From Lachnospiraceae bacterium (lineage in GTDB: Bacteria; Bacillota; Clostridia; Lachnospirales; Lachnospiraceae), in assembly GCA_029227035.1 (NCBI GenBank), contig JAQXZD010000107.1, positions 1-41,276 of the forward strand: a stretch of 41,276 nucleotides of DNA, read 5' to 3'. Positions 1 to 6,982 of this stretch are shown piece by piece. Made by a program: the position numbers and the translations under genes. The first letter of the stretch is position 1. Every line of letters begins with the position of its first letter. Below the pieces are notes generated by a model. The model ran no database searches. It worked only from the letters and a program-made list of their open reading frames with translations, and was not told the DNA's origin.

Positions 1-35
1 CGGAAGCTCCGGAAAAACCGGAAGAAGAACAATAG
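1..35 (+). CDS. C-terminal end of a plus-strand gene (partial)
   Basis: In the third frame the first bases read EAPEKPEEEQ followed by TAG at 33-35, immediately before a strong hairpin terminator. This is consistent with the Pro/Glu-rich tail of a protein whose body lies outside the window. Only ten residues are visible, so the product cannot be identified. Confidence 0.45.
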   Translation, partial: EAPEKPEEEQ

Positions 36-47
36 AAAAAGAAACAT

Positions 48-83
48 AAAAATAAGAGTTTCGCTCGCGAAACTCTTATTTTT
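48..83. terminator. Bidirectional intrinsic terminator
   Basis: A perfect 13-bp stem (51-63 with 68-80) closes a 4-nt loop, CTCG. It is flanked by A residues on the left and T residues on the right, so it can stop transcription from both sides. It lies between the plus-strand gene ending at 35 and the minus-strand tad operon ending at 76, and overlaps the latter's stop codon. Confidence 0.9.
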
Positions 84-441
84 TATATGTTTTCTCACAA
101 ATCCATGTTTTTTGGACTCCACCAGGAAGCCGGAATGTCTCCGTCAACTTTACGGAAAGCTCTCCCCGTTCCATGTCACACGCAAGCACAGATACAGATA
201 TTTCCGATACCGTGCTGCAACAGGCACGCAGCTTATTCTCGACAAGCTCTGCAACTGCATTTTCACTTTCCATCCCTTCTTCGCATTGGCGCACGGTCTG
301 CTTCAACACACACGTCAGGTGATTCTCCATCTCATTTTTCCGGACTGCGATTCCATATATGCTGAGACCTGCCGCAACGGTGTACCATAAGATTGCAATC
401 CCCACAATTCCCAACATAAGATTCTTCAATGTCCCCTCCAA
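76..441 (-). CDS. TadE-like pilus assembly protein, last gene of the tad operon
   Basis: This is a protein of about 121 residues with one hydrophobic N-terminal helix (LGIVGIAILWYTVAAGLSIY), then a hydrophilic region with three to four cysteines and a beta-rich tail. The layout is that of TadE/TadF-type minor pseudopilins, which are bitopic proteins exported with a tad machine. The longest reading begins at a TTG codon at 441 that overlaps the end of the upstream small gene. An ATG at 417 is an alternative, with GGAGGGG about 15 nt upstream, which would give 113 residues. It is the last gene of a tightly packed operon and its stop lies inside the terminator hairpin. The family call rests on topology and context, not on a clear motif. 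Confidence 0.65.
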   Translation of the reverse strand: MEGTLKNLMLGIVGIAILWYTVAAGLSIYGIAVRKNEMENHLTCVLKQTVRQCEEGMESENAVAELVENKLRACCSTVSEISVSVLACDMERGELSVKLTETFRLPGGVQKTWICEKTYKK

Positions 442-590
442 TATTCTTCCAGTGCCTGATTTTCCACTGCTTCCGGTATCGTGACAAAACGCCCTGCTGC
501 CCCCGGTATCTGTACCGTAATCCGCATCAGACCGATTGCTACCAGCACTGTAATCACCATTGTACCATACTGTCTTAGCATTTCTTTCAC
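426..590 (-). CDS. Small Flp-like membrane peptide, 54 aa
   Basis: A GTG at 590 opens a 54-residue frame that overlaps the stop of the preceding small gene (GTGA type overlap), which indicates translational coupling. It begins (M)KEMLRQYGTMVITVLVAIGL: charged N-terminus, Met at 4, Tyr at 8, Gly at 9, then a hydrophobic helix of about 17 residues. A short hydrophilic tail with an ENQALEEYW segment follows. The [EQ]YG step before the helix resembles the EYG of mature Flp pilins, but there is no leader peptide. Its end overlaps the following gene. It is one of four very short pilin-like genes in the operon. Confidence 0.7.
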   Translation of the reverse strand: MKEMLRQYGTMVITVLVAIGLMRITVQIPGAAGRFVTIPEAVENQALEEYWRGH

Positions 591-736
591 TGCATCACCC
601 CACTTCCCCAGATTTCCACAAATCGTACCAAAAATCCGTTTTCCGAAAACAGCAGTGTACCTGCCAGTGCCATAAACAGGATTCCCCCTGTCGCTGCCGT
701 AACTGCCCCTGCATATTCACGTATCATTTCCCGCAT
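587..736 (-). CDS. Small Flp-like membrane peptide, 49 aa
   Basis: The ATG at 736 begins MREMIREYAGAVTAATGG, followed by a hydrophobic segment (ILFMALAGTLLF) and a short amphipathic tail ending in GVMQ. It starts 5 nt after the stop of the 32-residue gene upstream and its TGA overlaps the GTG of the next gene. A longer reading from 877 in the same frame has an arginine-rich, implausible N-terminus and runs through the 32-residue gene in another frame, so I reject it. Met4, Glu7, Tyr8 and Gly10 match the sister peptides in this operon. Confidence 0.7.
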   Translation of the reverse strand: MREMIREYAGAVTAATGGILFMALAGTLLFSENGFLVRFVEIWGSGVMQ

Positions 737-741
737 GCACT

Positions 742-840
742 TTATACCCCCTGCAAAAACAGGCTGAGTGCCGTAAGCACCACGCCTCCGACAAGAATCA
801 TAATGATACTGACGCCATACTCTTCCACGATCTGTTCCAT
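742..840 (-). CDS. Very small Flp-like membrane peptide, 32 aa
   Basis: The ATG at 840 is preceded by AAGGAGGAG and encodes 32 residues starting MEQIVEEYGVSIIMILVGG and ending LFLQGV. The N-terminus has two acidic residues before Tyr8-Gly9, and the rest is one hydrophobic helix. The strong ribosome site, the position between two other pilin-like genes and the shared signature (Ile4, Glu7, Tyr8, Gly9) support a real gene despite its size. It is essentially the N-terminal helix of a Flp pilin without leader or tail. Confidence 0.7.
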   Translation of the reverse strand: MEQIVEEYGVSIIMILVGGVVLTALSLFLQGV

Positions 841-863
841 ATTTTTCTCCTCCTTCGCTGATA

Positions 864-1244
864 TTAAGTAACCGCATAACCCGAAAATGTATGCATGCTG
901 TTGATTCCCAAAAACGGTATCCGAAACGGAAAAGTCAGTTCTATCCTCGCCATCTGCACATTATCCGGCAAAGTCCCTATCCCATTTTCATCCGTCCAAA
1001 CAATTACTTTTCCATCCTCCGTAAACAATGTCACTTCAAGCCTGCAGCCGCCTGTTCTGCTTTCCTCAAAGCATGCCTGCATTACCTGAGTGTCAAAGCT
1101 GCTATTCTCCGCCTCATGGATAAATCTCGCCTTCATATCCTGCGCATCCAGTACCTGCACATAAGCAGACAGAATCCCCAAAGAAACTGCTGTCATAAGC
1201 AGAATAAGAAAAACACCCGTATATGCCTTCATAATCTGGCTCAT
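864..1244 (-). CDS. TadE-like minor pilin-type protein, 126 aa
   Basis: It begins MSQIMKAYTGVFLILLMTAV, so it carries the Ile4/Tyr8 signature of the small peptides in this operon. A hydrophobic helix to about residue 28 follows, then about 95 mostly hydrophilic residues with two cysteines and several predicted beta strands. This fits a TadE/TadF-type pseudopilin anchored by its N-terminal helix with an extracellular domain. It lies 12 nt after the TadB/C gene and 23 nt before the 32-residue peptide gene. No leader peptide or conserved cleavage glycine is visible. Confidence 0.65.
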   Translation of the reverse strand: MSQIMKAYTGVFLILLMTAVSLGILSAYVQVLDAQDMKARFIHEAENSSFDTQVMQACFEESRTGGCRLEVTLFTEDGKVIVWTDENGIGTLPDNVQMARIELTFPFRIPFLGINSMHTFSGYAVT

Positions 1245-1256
1245 CTTACTGTCCTC

Positions 1257-2645
1257 CTATCCTCCAAACCCTGCGCCTGCCAGAAATGCCAGCATAAAAA
1301 CCGCCATATCTGCCAGAAGCTTTACGGATGCCGTCACAATCGGTGCCAGAAACAACAGATACATACCGCTGTTCAAATCCTTGAGCCGCTGCGTCTCCGC
1401 CTCATCCAGCATCTTCAGATTGCGTCCGACCAATTCACCTATCTGTTCATCCGCCTTCGCACTGTGCCCCATGGATATGGAATAAAGCATGCGCATTGCA
1501 GAGTGCACTTCAGGTATCTTAAAATCCTGTAAGAATGCATGATATGGCTCTGCCGACTCCGGTTCCATCGGAAGCCTGTCCAACAAAAGCTGCAAATCCC
1601 ACGCAAGAATTCCCGGCACATGCTGCATGGATTTCATCAGTGCCACCTGCACATTTTCACTCTGCAACAGCAGAATCATATCCATAAGCCAACCCGGAAA
1701 TGCGCTGCGAATACTCTTTACAATATTCTTTTTTGCAAGATGCCTGCCAATCTTATGCTGATTTACCATAAGTAAAATTCCGAATACGCCGATTGCCGCA
1801 AGCATCTGTTTTCCGCAAAAGAAAAAATATCCTGTCAAAAGAATTACCGGGATACTGAGTATCACGGACATTCTCTTGTCCTTGCTCTTGTTATACTGAT
1901 AGTAACTGCGCATCCTCTGTTCTCCGTCAGGTTCCGTACTGTTTCCCAACGCAATCCAGTCCTTTGCCAGATATTTCTGTGCTTTCATTAAAATTAAATC
2001 ATCCAATAACAAAACTGCAACCGTTAATATCTGCGAAAAAGCACTTTTAGTAACATCTACATTCATAACCGGAAGATGTAAAATCATACAGCAGATAACC
2101 AGTGAAGCCGCAACGGAAAGCACAATGTCCGTGAACATTTTCTTCCGTTCCTGCATGGCAACGCGAACTCTTTCTTCCCATCGTCTCTTGTCTGAAAGCA
2201 AAAGTTCAATCTGCTTTATAATTTCTCCTCCATAGTTCTCCACATGTATCATAAAATCATGTACAGATTTTATTCTGCTGCACGGATACCCCACCTCGAT
2301 GATTTTCAGGGAATCCCTCATGACATCAGTATCATCAAAGGTCATATGTATATGATCCAGTGCGTCCCATACAAGTTCCCTGAGTGGACTGTCCTCCATG
2401 GCAGCCTCTGTATCTGCCAGAGCTCTCTCTGCCTTTTCTTCTTTTCCAAATGCATATAGCAGTGTGTCCAGATACTCCGAAGTCTCCTCAAACCGTAAGT
2501 TTTCCTCCTTCATGCGCCGATACAATGCTTTATGTTTTTGCAGTCCCAACAGCAGACATACCGCCGTCACAACCGTCGCAATCCAGTTCATCTTAAGCAG
2601 AAGATGCAGAAGATACACTCCCGCAAGAAGTACAAGAATACTCAT
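1257..2645 (-). CDS. Tad pilus inner-membrane platform protein, TadB/TadC-like fusion
   Basis: This 462-residue membrane protein has hydrophobic segments near residues 1-40, 170-215, 255-300 and at the C-terminus (about 425-460). Two cytoplasmic helical regions precede the second and last groups (about 95-165 and 300-425) and are laid out like two T2SF (type II secretion F) domains. In standard tad loci the platform is two genes, tadB and tadC, of about 300 residues each, so this looks like a shortened fusion of both. Its ATG overlaps the stop of the ATPase gene by 4 nt (ATGA), as expected for partners in one machine. The fusion is inferred from length and layout. Confidence 0.7.
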   Translation of the reverse strand: MSILVLLAGVYLLHLLLKMNWIATVVTAVCLLLGLQKHKALYRRMKEENLRFEETSEYLDTLLYAFGKEEKAERALADTEAAMEDSPLRELVWDALDHIHMTFDDTDVMRDSLKIIEVGYPCSRIKSVHDFMIHVENYGGEIIKQIELLLSDKRRWEERVRVAMQERKKMFTDIVLSVAASLVICCMILHLPVMNVDVTKSAFSQILTVAVLLLDDLILMKAQKYLAKDWIALGNSTEPDGEQRMRSYYQYNKSKDKRMSVILSIPVILLTGYFFFCGKQMLAAIGVFGILLMVNQHKIGRHLAKKNIVKSIRSAFPGWLMDMILLLQSENVQVALMKSMQHVPGILAWDLQLLLDRLPMEPESAEPYHAFLQDFKIPEVHSAMRMLYSISMGHSAKADEQIGELVGRNLKMLDEAETQRLKDLNSGMYLLFLAPIVTASVKLLADMAVFMLAFLAGAGFGG

Positions 2646-3709
2646 TCATCCACCTCCTGCCCCATATGTTTGTCCATAACCGGACATTCCAACGGATTCT
2701 CCACACCCTCTCTGGCAAGCCGAATGCGGATGCTCTCCGGTATCTTTTCCGGTTCCATCTTTCCATTCTGTACCACCATCACAATCCGGTTCTGTCCGGC
2801 CTCTCTGGTAAAAAAGCACACCTGATCGATATAACGGTACAGATGCTCCTGTCCGTCCCTTCTCTTTCTGAGGAGAATCCCCACATCCACCGCCTGATAG
2901 ATATCATTCTCCAGCCGATCCGCATCAATACGATTTTCCAGCATGTTTAAGATACGATCCGGAATGTTCCTCACATCATCTGTGTGCAGTGTAGTCATCC
3001 CACACACACCTGTCGACCAGCTTTCCAGAAGGTATTTTACCTCCTTGGAACGCGCCTCAGACAGCATAATCCACTTAGGATTCAGCCTGAGACATGCCTT
3101 AATCGCCGCCGGATAATCGAAGACTTCACTGACTCTCATCTCAATACAGTCCTTTCCCGGATTCGTCACAGAGTACCGAATCTCCATCGTGTCCTCTATG
3201 GTAATCACTCTCTCATTCTCCGGAATGAACTGCGAAAAAAACTTCACACACTCTGTCTTCCCGATTCCCGGCATCCCGCAAAATATAAAATTCATCTTCG
3301 CCAATACGCAATTCATGAGAAGTGCCAGCATATCCCGTGTGCAGTAACGTTCCTCCAGTGCCTTTTGCCCGGTAAGCCGGATTACCGGCGGGGTCTTTCG
3401 AATGCTGATGCTTCTTCCGGACCTCGCCACCGACTCATGCAGAATTGTCACCCGAAGCTCGCTTGTTTCCGCTTCCAGCTCCGGGTTCTGCTTGTTGAAC
3501 TGTCTGCTGACCACATTTGCAATTCTCTGCGTAAACTGTTCCACGAAGGCTGCTGTAATATGTTCGTCCACATAGGACTGATTGACGCAATACCTCTCGT
3601 TATAAATATTGGTCAGCCAGATTTCCCGCCCGTTGTAATCCACATCCGTAATTTCCTCATTGCTGATGTATCTCCACAACGGTCCAAAATATTCCTTTCC
3701 CAGTTCCAT
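2642..3709 (-). CDS. Tad/CpaF-type pilus assembly ATPase
   Basis: This is a secretion ATPase of the TadA/CpaF (type II/IV secretion, VirB11-like) family, which powers pilin assembly from the cytoplasmic side. Visible motifs are Walker A GMPGIGKT (about 145-152), an Asp box after ITIEDT, a Walker B-like WIMLSEAR (about 213-220) and a His box TTLHTD (about 239-244). The usual GEVRG of CpaF is SEARS here, with the Glu kept. At about 355 residues it is shorter than many CpaF proteins because the N-terminal part is small. The ATG at 3709 is chosen over a GTG at 3715 because AAGGAG lies 5 nt before it. It is cotranscribed with the Flp-like gene upstream and the platform gene downstream. Confidence 0.88.
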   Translation of the reverse strand: MELGKEYFGPLWRYISNEEITDVDYNGREIWLTNIYNERYCVNQSYVDEHITAAFVEQFTQRIANVVSRQFNKQNPELEAETSELRVTILHESVARSGRSISIRKTPPVIRLTGQKALEERYCTRDMLALLMNCVLAKMNFIFCGMPGIGKTECVKFFSQFIPENERVITIEDTMEIRYSVTNPGKDCIEMRVSEVFDYPAAIKACLRLNPKWIMLSEARSKEVKYLLESWSTGVCGMTTLHTDDVRNIPDRILNMLENRIDADRLENDIYQAVDVGILLRKRRDGQEHLYRYIDQVCFFTREAGQNRIVMVVQNGKMEPEKIPESIRIRLAREGVENPLECPVMDKHMGQEVDE

Positions 3710-3718
3710 ACGCACTCC

Positions 3719-3901
3719 TTAAGGGATCAAAGCAGTACTCGCATCTGCCTGGTTGACAAAATTGTCCAACAGTTTCACAAACGCCATACCAATCGGGCTT
3801 GTGGCATCCTTTCCGACAATTGCCCCCACGACAAGTACCACAGCAAGAATGGCAACAACGGTAATCAGAACGCCGCCATACTCCTGAAATATTTCTTTCA
3901 T
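3719..3901 (-). CDS. Flp-like pilin without leader, first gene of tad operon, 60 aa
   Basis: The protein begins MKEIFQEYGGVLITVVAILA, continues hydrophobic to about residue 30, then has a 30-residue hydrophilic tail. EYG followed by a long hydrophobic helix is the hallmark of mature Flp (type IVb) pilins, where Glu5-Tyr6 follow the processed glycine. Here the Glu-Tyr pair lies at residues 7-8 directly after the initiator Met, with no leader and no glycine at the cleavage position. It is the first gene of the operon and therefore the best candidate for the major pilin. AAAGGAATTG precedes the ATG, and the stop overlaps the ribosome site of the ATPase gene. Confidence 0.72.
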   Translation of the reverse strand: MKEIFQEYGGVLITVVAILAVVLVVGAIVGKDATSPIGMAFVKLLDNFVNQADASTALIP

Positions 3902-3955
3902 ATATTCAATTCCTTTCTTACGTTTTTATGTATCTGTTTTGTTATTTTGGGGAAT

Positions 3956-3975
3956 CCACAGATGAATATCCGTGG
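3956..3975. promoter_or_regulatory. Imperfect palindrome in the tad leader
   Basis: CCACA at 3956 and GTGG ending at 3975 bracket an imperfect 20-bp dyad between the predicted -10 box and the first tad gene. It could be an operator or a small 5' UTR hairpin. No regulator is known for it. Confidence 0.3.
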
Positions 3976-3996
3976 TTAATGAAAAAAGATAATCTT

Positions 3997-4025
3997 AATA
4001 TGCCACATTTTTTGTGATTTGTAAA
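3997..4025 (-). promoter_or_regulatory. Predicted promoter of the tad operon
   Basis: On the minus strand TTTACA (4020-4025) and CATATT (3997-4002) are separated by 17 nt, about 95 nt upstream of the first tad gene. The -10 box is only a partial match to the housekeeping consensus. Confidence 0.45.
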
Positions 4026-4040
4026 GAATTTTTTGTAATT

Positions 4041-4124
4041 ATTCACAGTAGCAAAATGAAATCTGTAATTCGCGCGTCAAGCTTGCCTGTAAGCCGAATT
4101 TATGATTTCATTTGCTAAGTGAAT
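4041..4124 (-). terminator. Long hairpin after the aminotransferase gene
   Basis: ATTCAC/GTGAAT at the base, then TAGCAAAATGAAATC pairing with GATTTCATTTGCTA (one bulge), then AATTCG/CGAATT and a small GCTT/AAGC tip form an 84-nt imperfect hairpin. It starts about 10 nt after the aminotransferase stop (4135). A run of T follows on the minus strand only after several other bases, so it may act as a terminator, an mRNA 3' end stabiliser, or be a dispersed palindromic repeat. Confidence 0.55.
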
Positions 4125-4134
4125 CATTCAAAAA

Positions 4135-5421
4135 TTATTTACTTTCCAAAAGCTTCTCTACACTGACAAGACGGACAATGACTACAAACACTTCCGCTGC
4201 TTCCTTCAGCTCTTCAAGAGACGGATAGGTCGGTGCAATACGAATAACCGAATCCTCCGGATCCTTCTTGTACGGGAACGGAGAGCCTGCTCCGGTCAGA
4301 ACCACGCCTGCCTCCTTACACTTCTCAACAATCTTTCGTGCACAGCCGCTCAAGGCCTCAAAGGAGATAAAATATCCACCCTTCGGATTCATCCACTTGC
4401 CGATTCCGCGGGATGCAATCTCCTGCTCCAGAAGATTCTCCACCAGCTCAAATTTCGGACGGATAATCTGCGCCTGCTTCATCATATGTGCGCGAATTCC
4501 TTCCTGATTCTTGAAAAACTTCACATGACGGAACTGGTTAATCTTGTCATGGCCGATGGTCTGGATGGTCAGACGCTTTTTGATATCTGCAAGATTTGCT
4601 TCTGACGTTGCAATGGCTGCCACACCGGCTCCCGGAAAGCTGACCTTGCTGGTGGAGCAGAACTCAAATACCATATCGGCATTTCCCGCCTTCTCGCACT
4701 CCTCCAGAATATTTAAAATCTCTGCCTGCTCCTCCTCATAGAGATGGTGCACCGCATAAGCATTATCCCAGAAAATACGGAAGTCTGCGGCTGCCGGTTT
4801 CAAAGCTGCAAAACGGCGGACCGTCTCATCCGAATAAACCACACCCTGCGGATTGGAATACTTCGGAACACACCAGATTCCCTTGACCGCCGGGTCATTG
4901 TTCACATACTGTTCCACAAGATCCATATCCGGTCCATCTTCCGTCATTGGAATATTAATCATCTCAATACCGAAATTCTCGGTAATCGCAAAATGTCTGT
5001 CATATCCCGGCACCGGACAGAGGAACTTTACCTTGTCCAGTCTGCACCACGGGGTATTGCCACAGATACCGAACATCTCTGCACGCGCAACCTGATCATA
5101 CATAATATTCAGGCTGGAATTGCCGTATACGATTACATTTTCCGGCTTAACTCCAATCATGTCCGCCATAAGCTTTCTGGCTTCCGGAATTCCTTCCACC
5201 CCGCCGTAATTACGGAGATCCGTTCCGTTCTCGCTTGCCAGCACTGTTCTGGAATCCAGAACGTCCATCATTCCCATGGTCAGATCCAACTGCTCTGCCC
5301 CCGGCTTTCCTCTTGACATATCAAGCGCAAGCCCTTTTTCTTTGATTTTCTCATATTCTGCCTCAAGCGCTGTCTTTTCCTGTAACAGTTCTTCCCTGCT
5401 CATTTCCTGATAAGTTTTCAT
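4135..5421 (-). CDS. PLP-dependent class I aminotransferase (aspartate aminotransferase-like, PF12897 type)
   Basis: This 428-residue fold-type I aminotransferase has the usual active-site landmarks: GNSS (about 100-103) at the phosphate cup, YSNPQG (188-193) with the substrate/PLP Asn, DNAY (219-222) with the Asp that contacts the PLP nitrogen, and STSK (about 256-259) with the Schiff-base lysine, followed by FPGAG. The N-terminal MSRGKPGAEQLDL and the overall motif pattern match the 'MocR-like, aspartate aminotransferase' subgroup common in Firmicutes. The substrate is probably aspartate or another amino acid with 2-oxoglutarate, but it cannot be fixed from motifs. It starts 18 nt after rarA with AAGGAGG before the ATG, so the two genes are probably one transcript. 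Confidence 0.85.
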   Translation of the reverse strand: MKTYQEMSREELLQEKTALEAEYEKIKEKGLALDMSRGKPGAEQLDLTMGMMDVLDSRTVLASENGTDLRNYGGVEGIPEARKLMADMIGVKPENVIVYGNSSLNIMYDQVARAEMFGICGNTPWCRLDKVKFLCPVPGYDRHFAITENFGIEMINIPMTEDGPDMDLVEQYVNNDPAVKGIWCVPKYSNPQGVVYSDETVRRFAALKPAAADFRIFWDNAYAVHHLYEEEQAEILNILEECEKAGNADMVFEFCSTSKVSFPGAGVAAIATSEANLADIKKRLTIQTIGHDKINQFRHVKFFKNQEGIRAHMMKQAQIIRPKFELVENLLEQEIASRGIGKWMNPKGGYFISFEALSGCARKIVEKCKEAGVVLTGAGSPFPYKKDPEDSVIRIAPTYPSLEELKEAAEVFVVIVRLVSVEKLLESK

Positions 5422-5439
5422 TGAAAAGTTTCCTCCTTA

Positions 5440-6768
5440 TTATTCATCCGGATTGTCGTGTATTTTCTCATAATATGCGCGAATCTGGGCTTCGTACCCG
5501 TTTTCGGTGGGCTCATAAAATTTTTCTTCGGTCAGCCCGTCCGGCAGATACTGCTGCCTGACGTAATGGTTCTTATAATTATGGGCGTATTTGTAACCGA
5601 GCCCATGCCCAAGCTTTTCGGCTGCCTGATAATGTGCATCCTGCAAGTGCACCGGAACCGGCGGTGTCTTTGTCTCTTTTACCACCTGCATCGCCTTTGA
5701 AATCGCATTTACCGCTGCATTGCTCTTGGGCGCGCTGGCCATATAAGTAACTGCCTGTGCCAGAATAATCTGCGCCTCAGGCATCCCGATTCGCTCCACA
5801 GCCTGCGCCGCTGACACTGCCACATTCAGCGCCATCGGATCTGCATTCCCAATGTCCTCGGACGCCAGTATCATAATCCTTCGTGCGATAAACCTGACAT
5901 CCTCCCCGGCATAAAGCATTCTTGCCAGATAATAGACTGCCGCATCCGGGTCCGAACCTCTCATGCTTTTGATAAAAGCAGACACCGTATCATAGTGATT
6001 ATCTCCCGTCTTATCATAGGGAATCACCCTCTTTTGTATGCATTCCGATGCCACTTCAATGGTAATGTGTATGATTCCGTCCTCACTGCGCTCCGTTGTC
6101 AGGACTCCAAGCTCAATGGCATTCAGTGCCGCCCTCGCGTCACCGTTGGATACATCCGCCAGAAACTCCAACGCATCCTCGTCAATCTCTGCATGATACG
6201 AGCCCATTCCTTTCTCTATATCATTCACTGCGCGAAGAAGCAGAGTTTTTATATCTTCTTTTGACAATTTTTTCAGCTCAAAAATCACGGAACGGGACAA
6301 GAGAGCTCCATTCACTTCAAAGTACGGATTCTCCGTCGTGGCACCAATCAGAATAATGGTGCCATCCTCCACAAATGGGAGCAGATAATCCTGCTGTCCT
6401 TTGTTAAAGCGGTGTATCTCGTCGATGAAAAGGATGGTTTTCTTTCCATACATTCCCTGATTGTTCCTTGCCGCCGTAATCACTTCCTCCATATCCTTTT
6501 TTCCTGCGGAGGTTGCATTAATCTGTCTGAACTCGGCACTCGTCGTATTGGCAATCACCTTTGCCAGCGTTGTCTTTCCCGTGCCCGGTGGACCGTAAAA
6601 AATAATGGAGCTTAGCTTGTCCGCCTTGATGGCCCGATACAAAAGCTTGTCTTTTCCGACAATGTGCTGCTGTCCCACCACCTCATCCAGCGTAGTGGGA
6701 CGAAGCCTTGAGGCAAGCGGTGATTCCGACTCCATATTCTGTTCTCTCATATACTCAAACAAATCCAT
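5440..6768 (-). CDS. rarA: Replication-associated recombination protein A (RarA/MgsA)
   Basis: This 442-residue AAA+ ATPase acts at stalled replication forks and is related to clamp-loader subunits. Near the N-terminus are PLASRLRPTTLDEVVGQQHI, Walker A GPPGTGKTT (59-67), Walker B LFIDEIHRF (113-121) and sensor 1 GATTENP. Next is the MgsA C-terminal tetramerisation region (from about 260), with the typical MRGSDPDAAVYYLARML and LPDGL...FYEPTENGYE ending. Length and motif order are normal for the family. The start ATG at 6768 has AGGGGAATTAG before it. A 10+12+10 nt inverted repeat lies 18 nt upstream in the leader. Confidence 0.95.
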   Translation of the reverse strand: MDLFEYMREQNMESESPLASRLRPTTLDEVVGQQHIVGKDKLLYRAIKADKLSSIIFYGPPGTGKTTLAKVIANTTSAEFRQINATSAGKKDMEEVITAARNNQGMYGKKTILFIDEIHRFNKGQQDYLLPFVEDGTIILIGATTENPYFEVNGALLSRSVIFELKKLSKEDIKTLLLRAVNDIEKGMGSYHAEIDEDALEFLADVSNGDARAALNAIELGVLTTERSEDGIIHITIEVASECIQKRVIPYDKTGDNHYDTVSAFIKSMRGSDPDAAVYYLARMLYAGEDVRFIARRIMILASEDIGNADPMALNVAVSAAQAVERIGMPEAQIILAQAVTYMASAPKSNAAVNAISKAMQVVKETKTPPVPVHLQDAHYQAAEKLGHGLGYKYAHNYKNHYVRQQYLPDGLTEEKFYEPTENGYEAQIRAYYEKIHDNPDE

Positions 6769-6786
6769 TCTAATTCCCCTGATATT

Positions 6787-6818
6787 GTAACTATTCTAAA
6801 GGAGTTCTGAATAGTTAC
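6787..6818. repeat. 10-12-10 inverted repeat, copy 1 (leader of rarA)
   Basis: GTAACTATTC (6787-6796) and GAATAGTTAC (6809-6818) form a perfect 10-bp inverted repeat with a 12-nt loop. The same arms with the same loop length occur at 13988-14019 in front of the amino acid ABC operon. Both copies lie 18-26 nt upstream of a minus-strand start codon. It could be a dispersed palindromic repeat, an operator or a 5' UTR hairpin. Confidence 0.7.
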
Positions 6819-6916
6819 CTGTTTTCGAAATATATGAATTATTCGCATTGTTATCCTTCATTTTTTCTGTCGGCAATCCGTTTTTTCATCCAGATTTCAA
6901 AAGATTATGACAGAAA

Positions 6917-6972
6917 AAGTGTTGGGAAATTCATTGTATCTATATAAGGATACATGATTTCCCAACACTTTA
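6917..6972 (-). terminator. Intrinsic terminator of clpB
   Basis: AAAGTGTTGGGAAA (6917-6930) pairs with TTTCCCAACACTTT (6959-6972), with GTATC/GATAC extending the stem inside. On the minus strand the stem ends in CTTTTTC, 10 nt after the clpB stop. Confidence 0.85.
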
Positions 6973-6982
6973 CAAGTGATAA

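Noticed and set aside
587-877. 96-codon reading of the 49-residue pilin-like gene
   Set aside because: The extra N-terminus is arginine-rich and overlaps the 32-residue gene in another frame, which has a much better ribosome site.
891-1532. Plus-strand frame of 213 codons over the TadE/TadBC genes
   Set aside because: It is antisense to tightly packed genes, has unnatural composition and no ribosome site.
2984-3979. Long plus-strand open frame (331 codons) over the tad ATPase
   Set aside because: It is antisense to a protein with clear Walker A/B motifs, has no ribosome site, and its composition (His, Arg, Cys, Pro rich) is that of a shadow frame.
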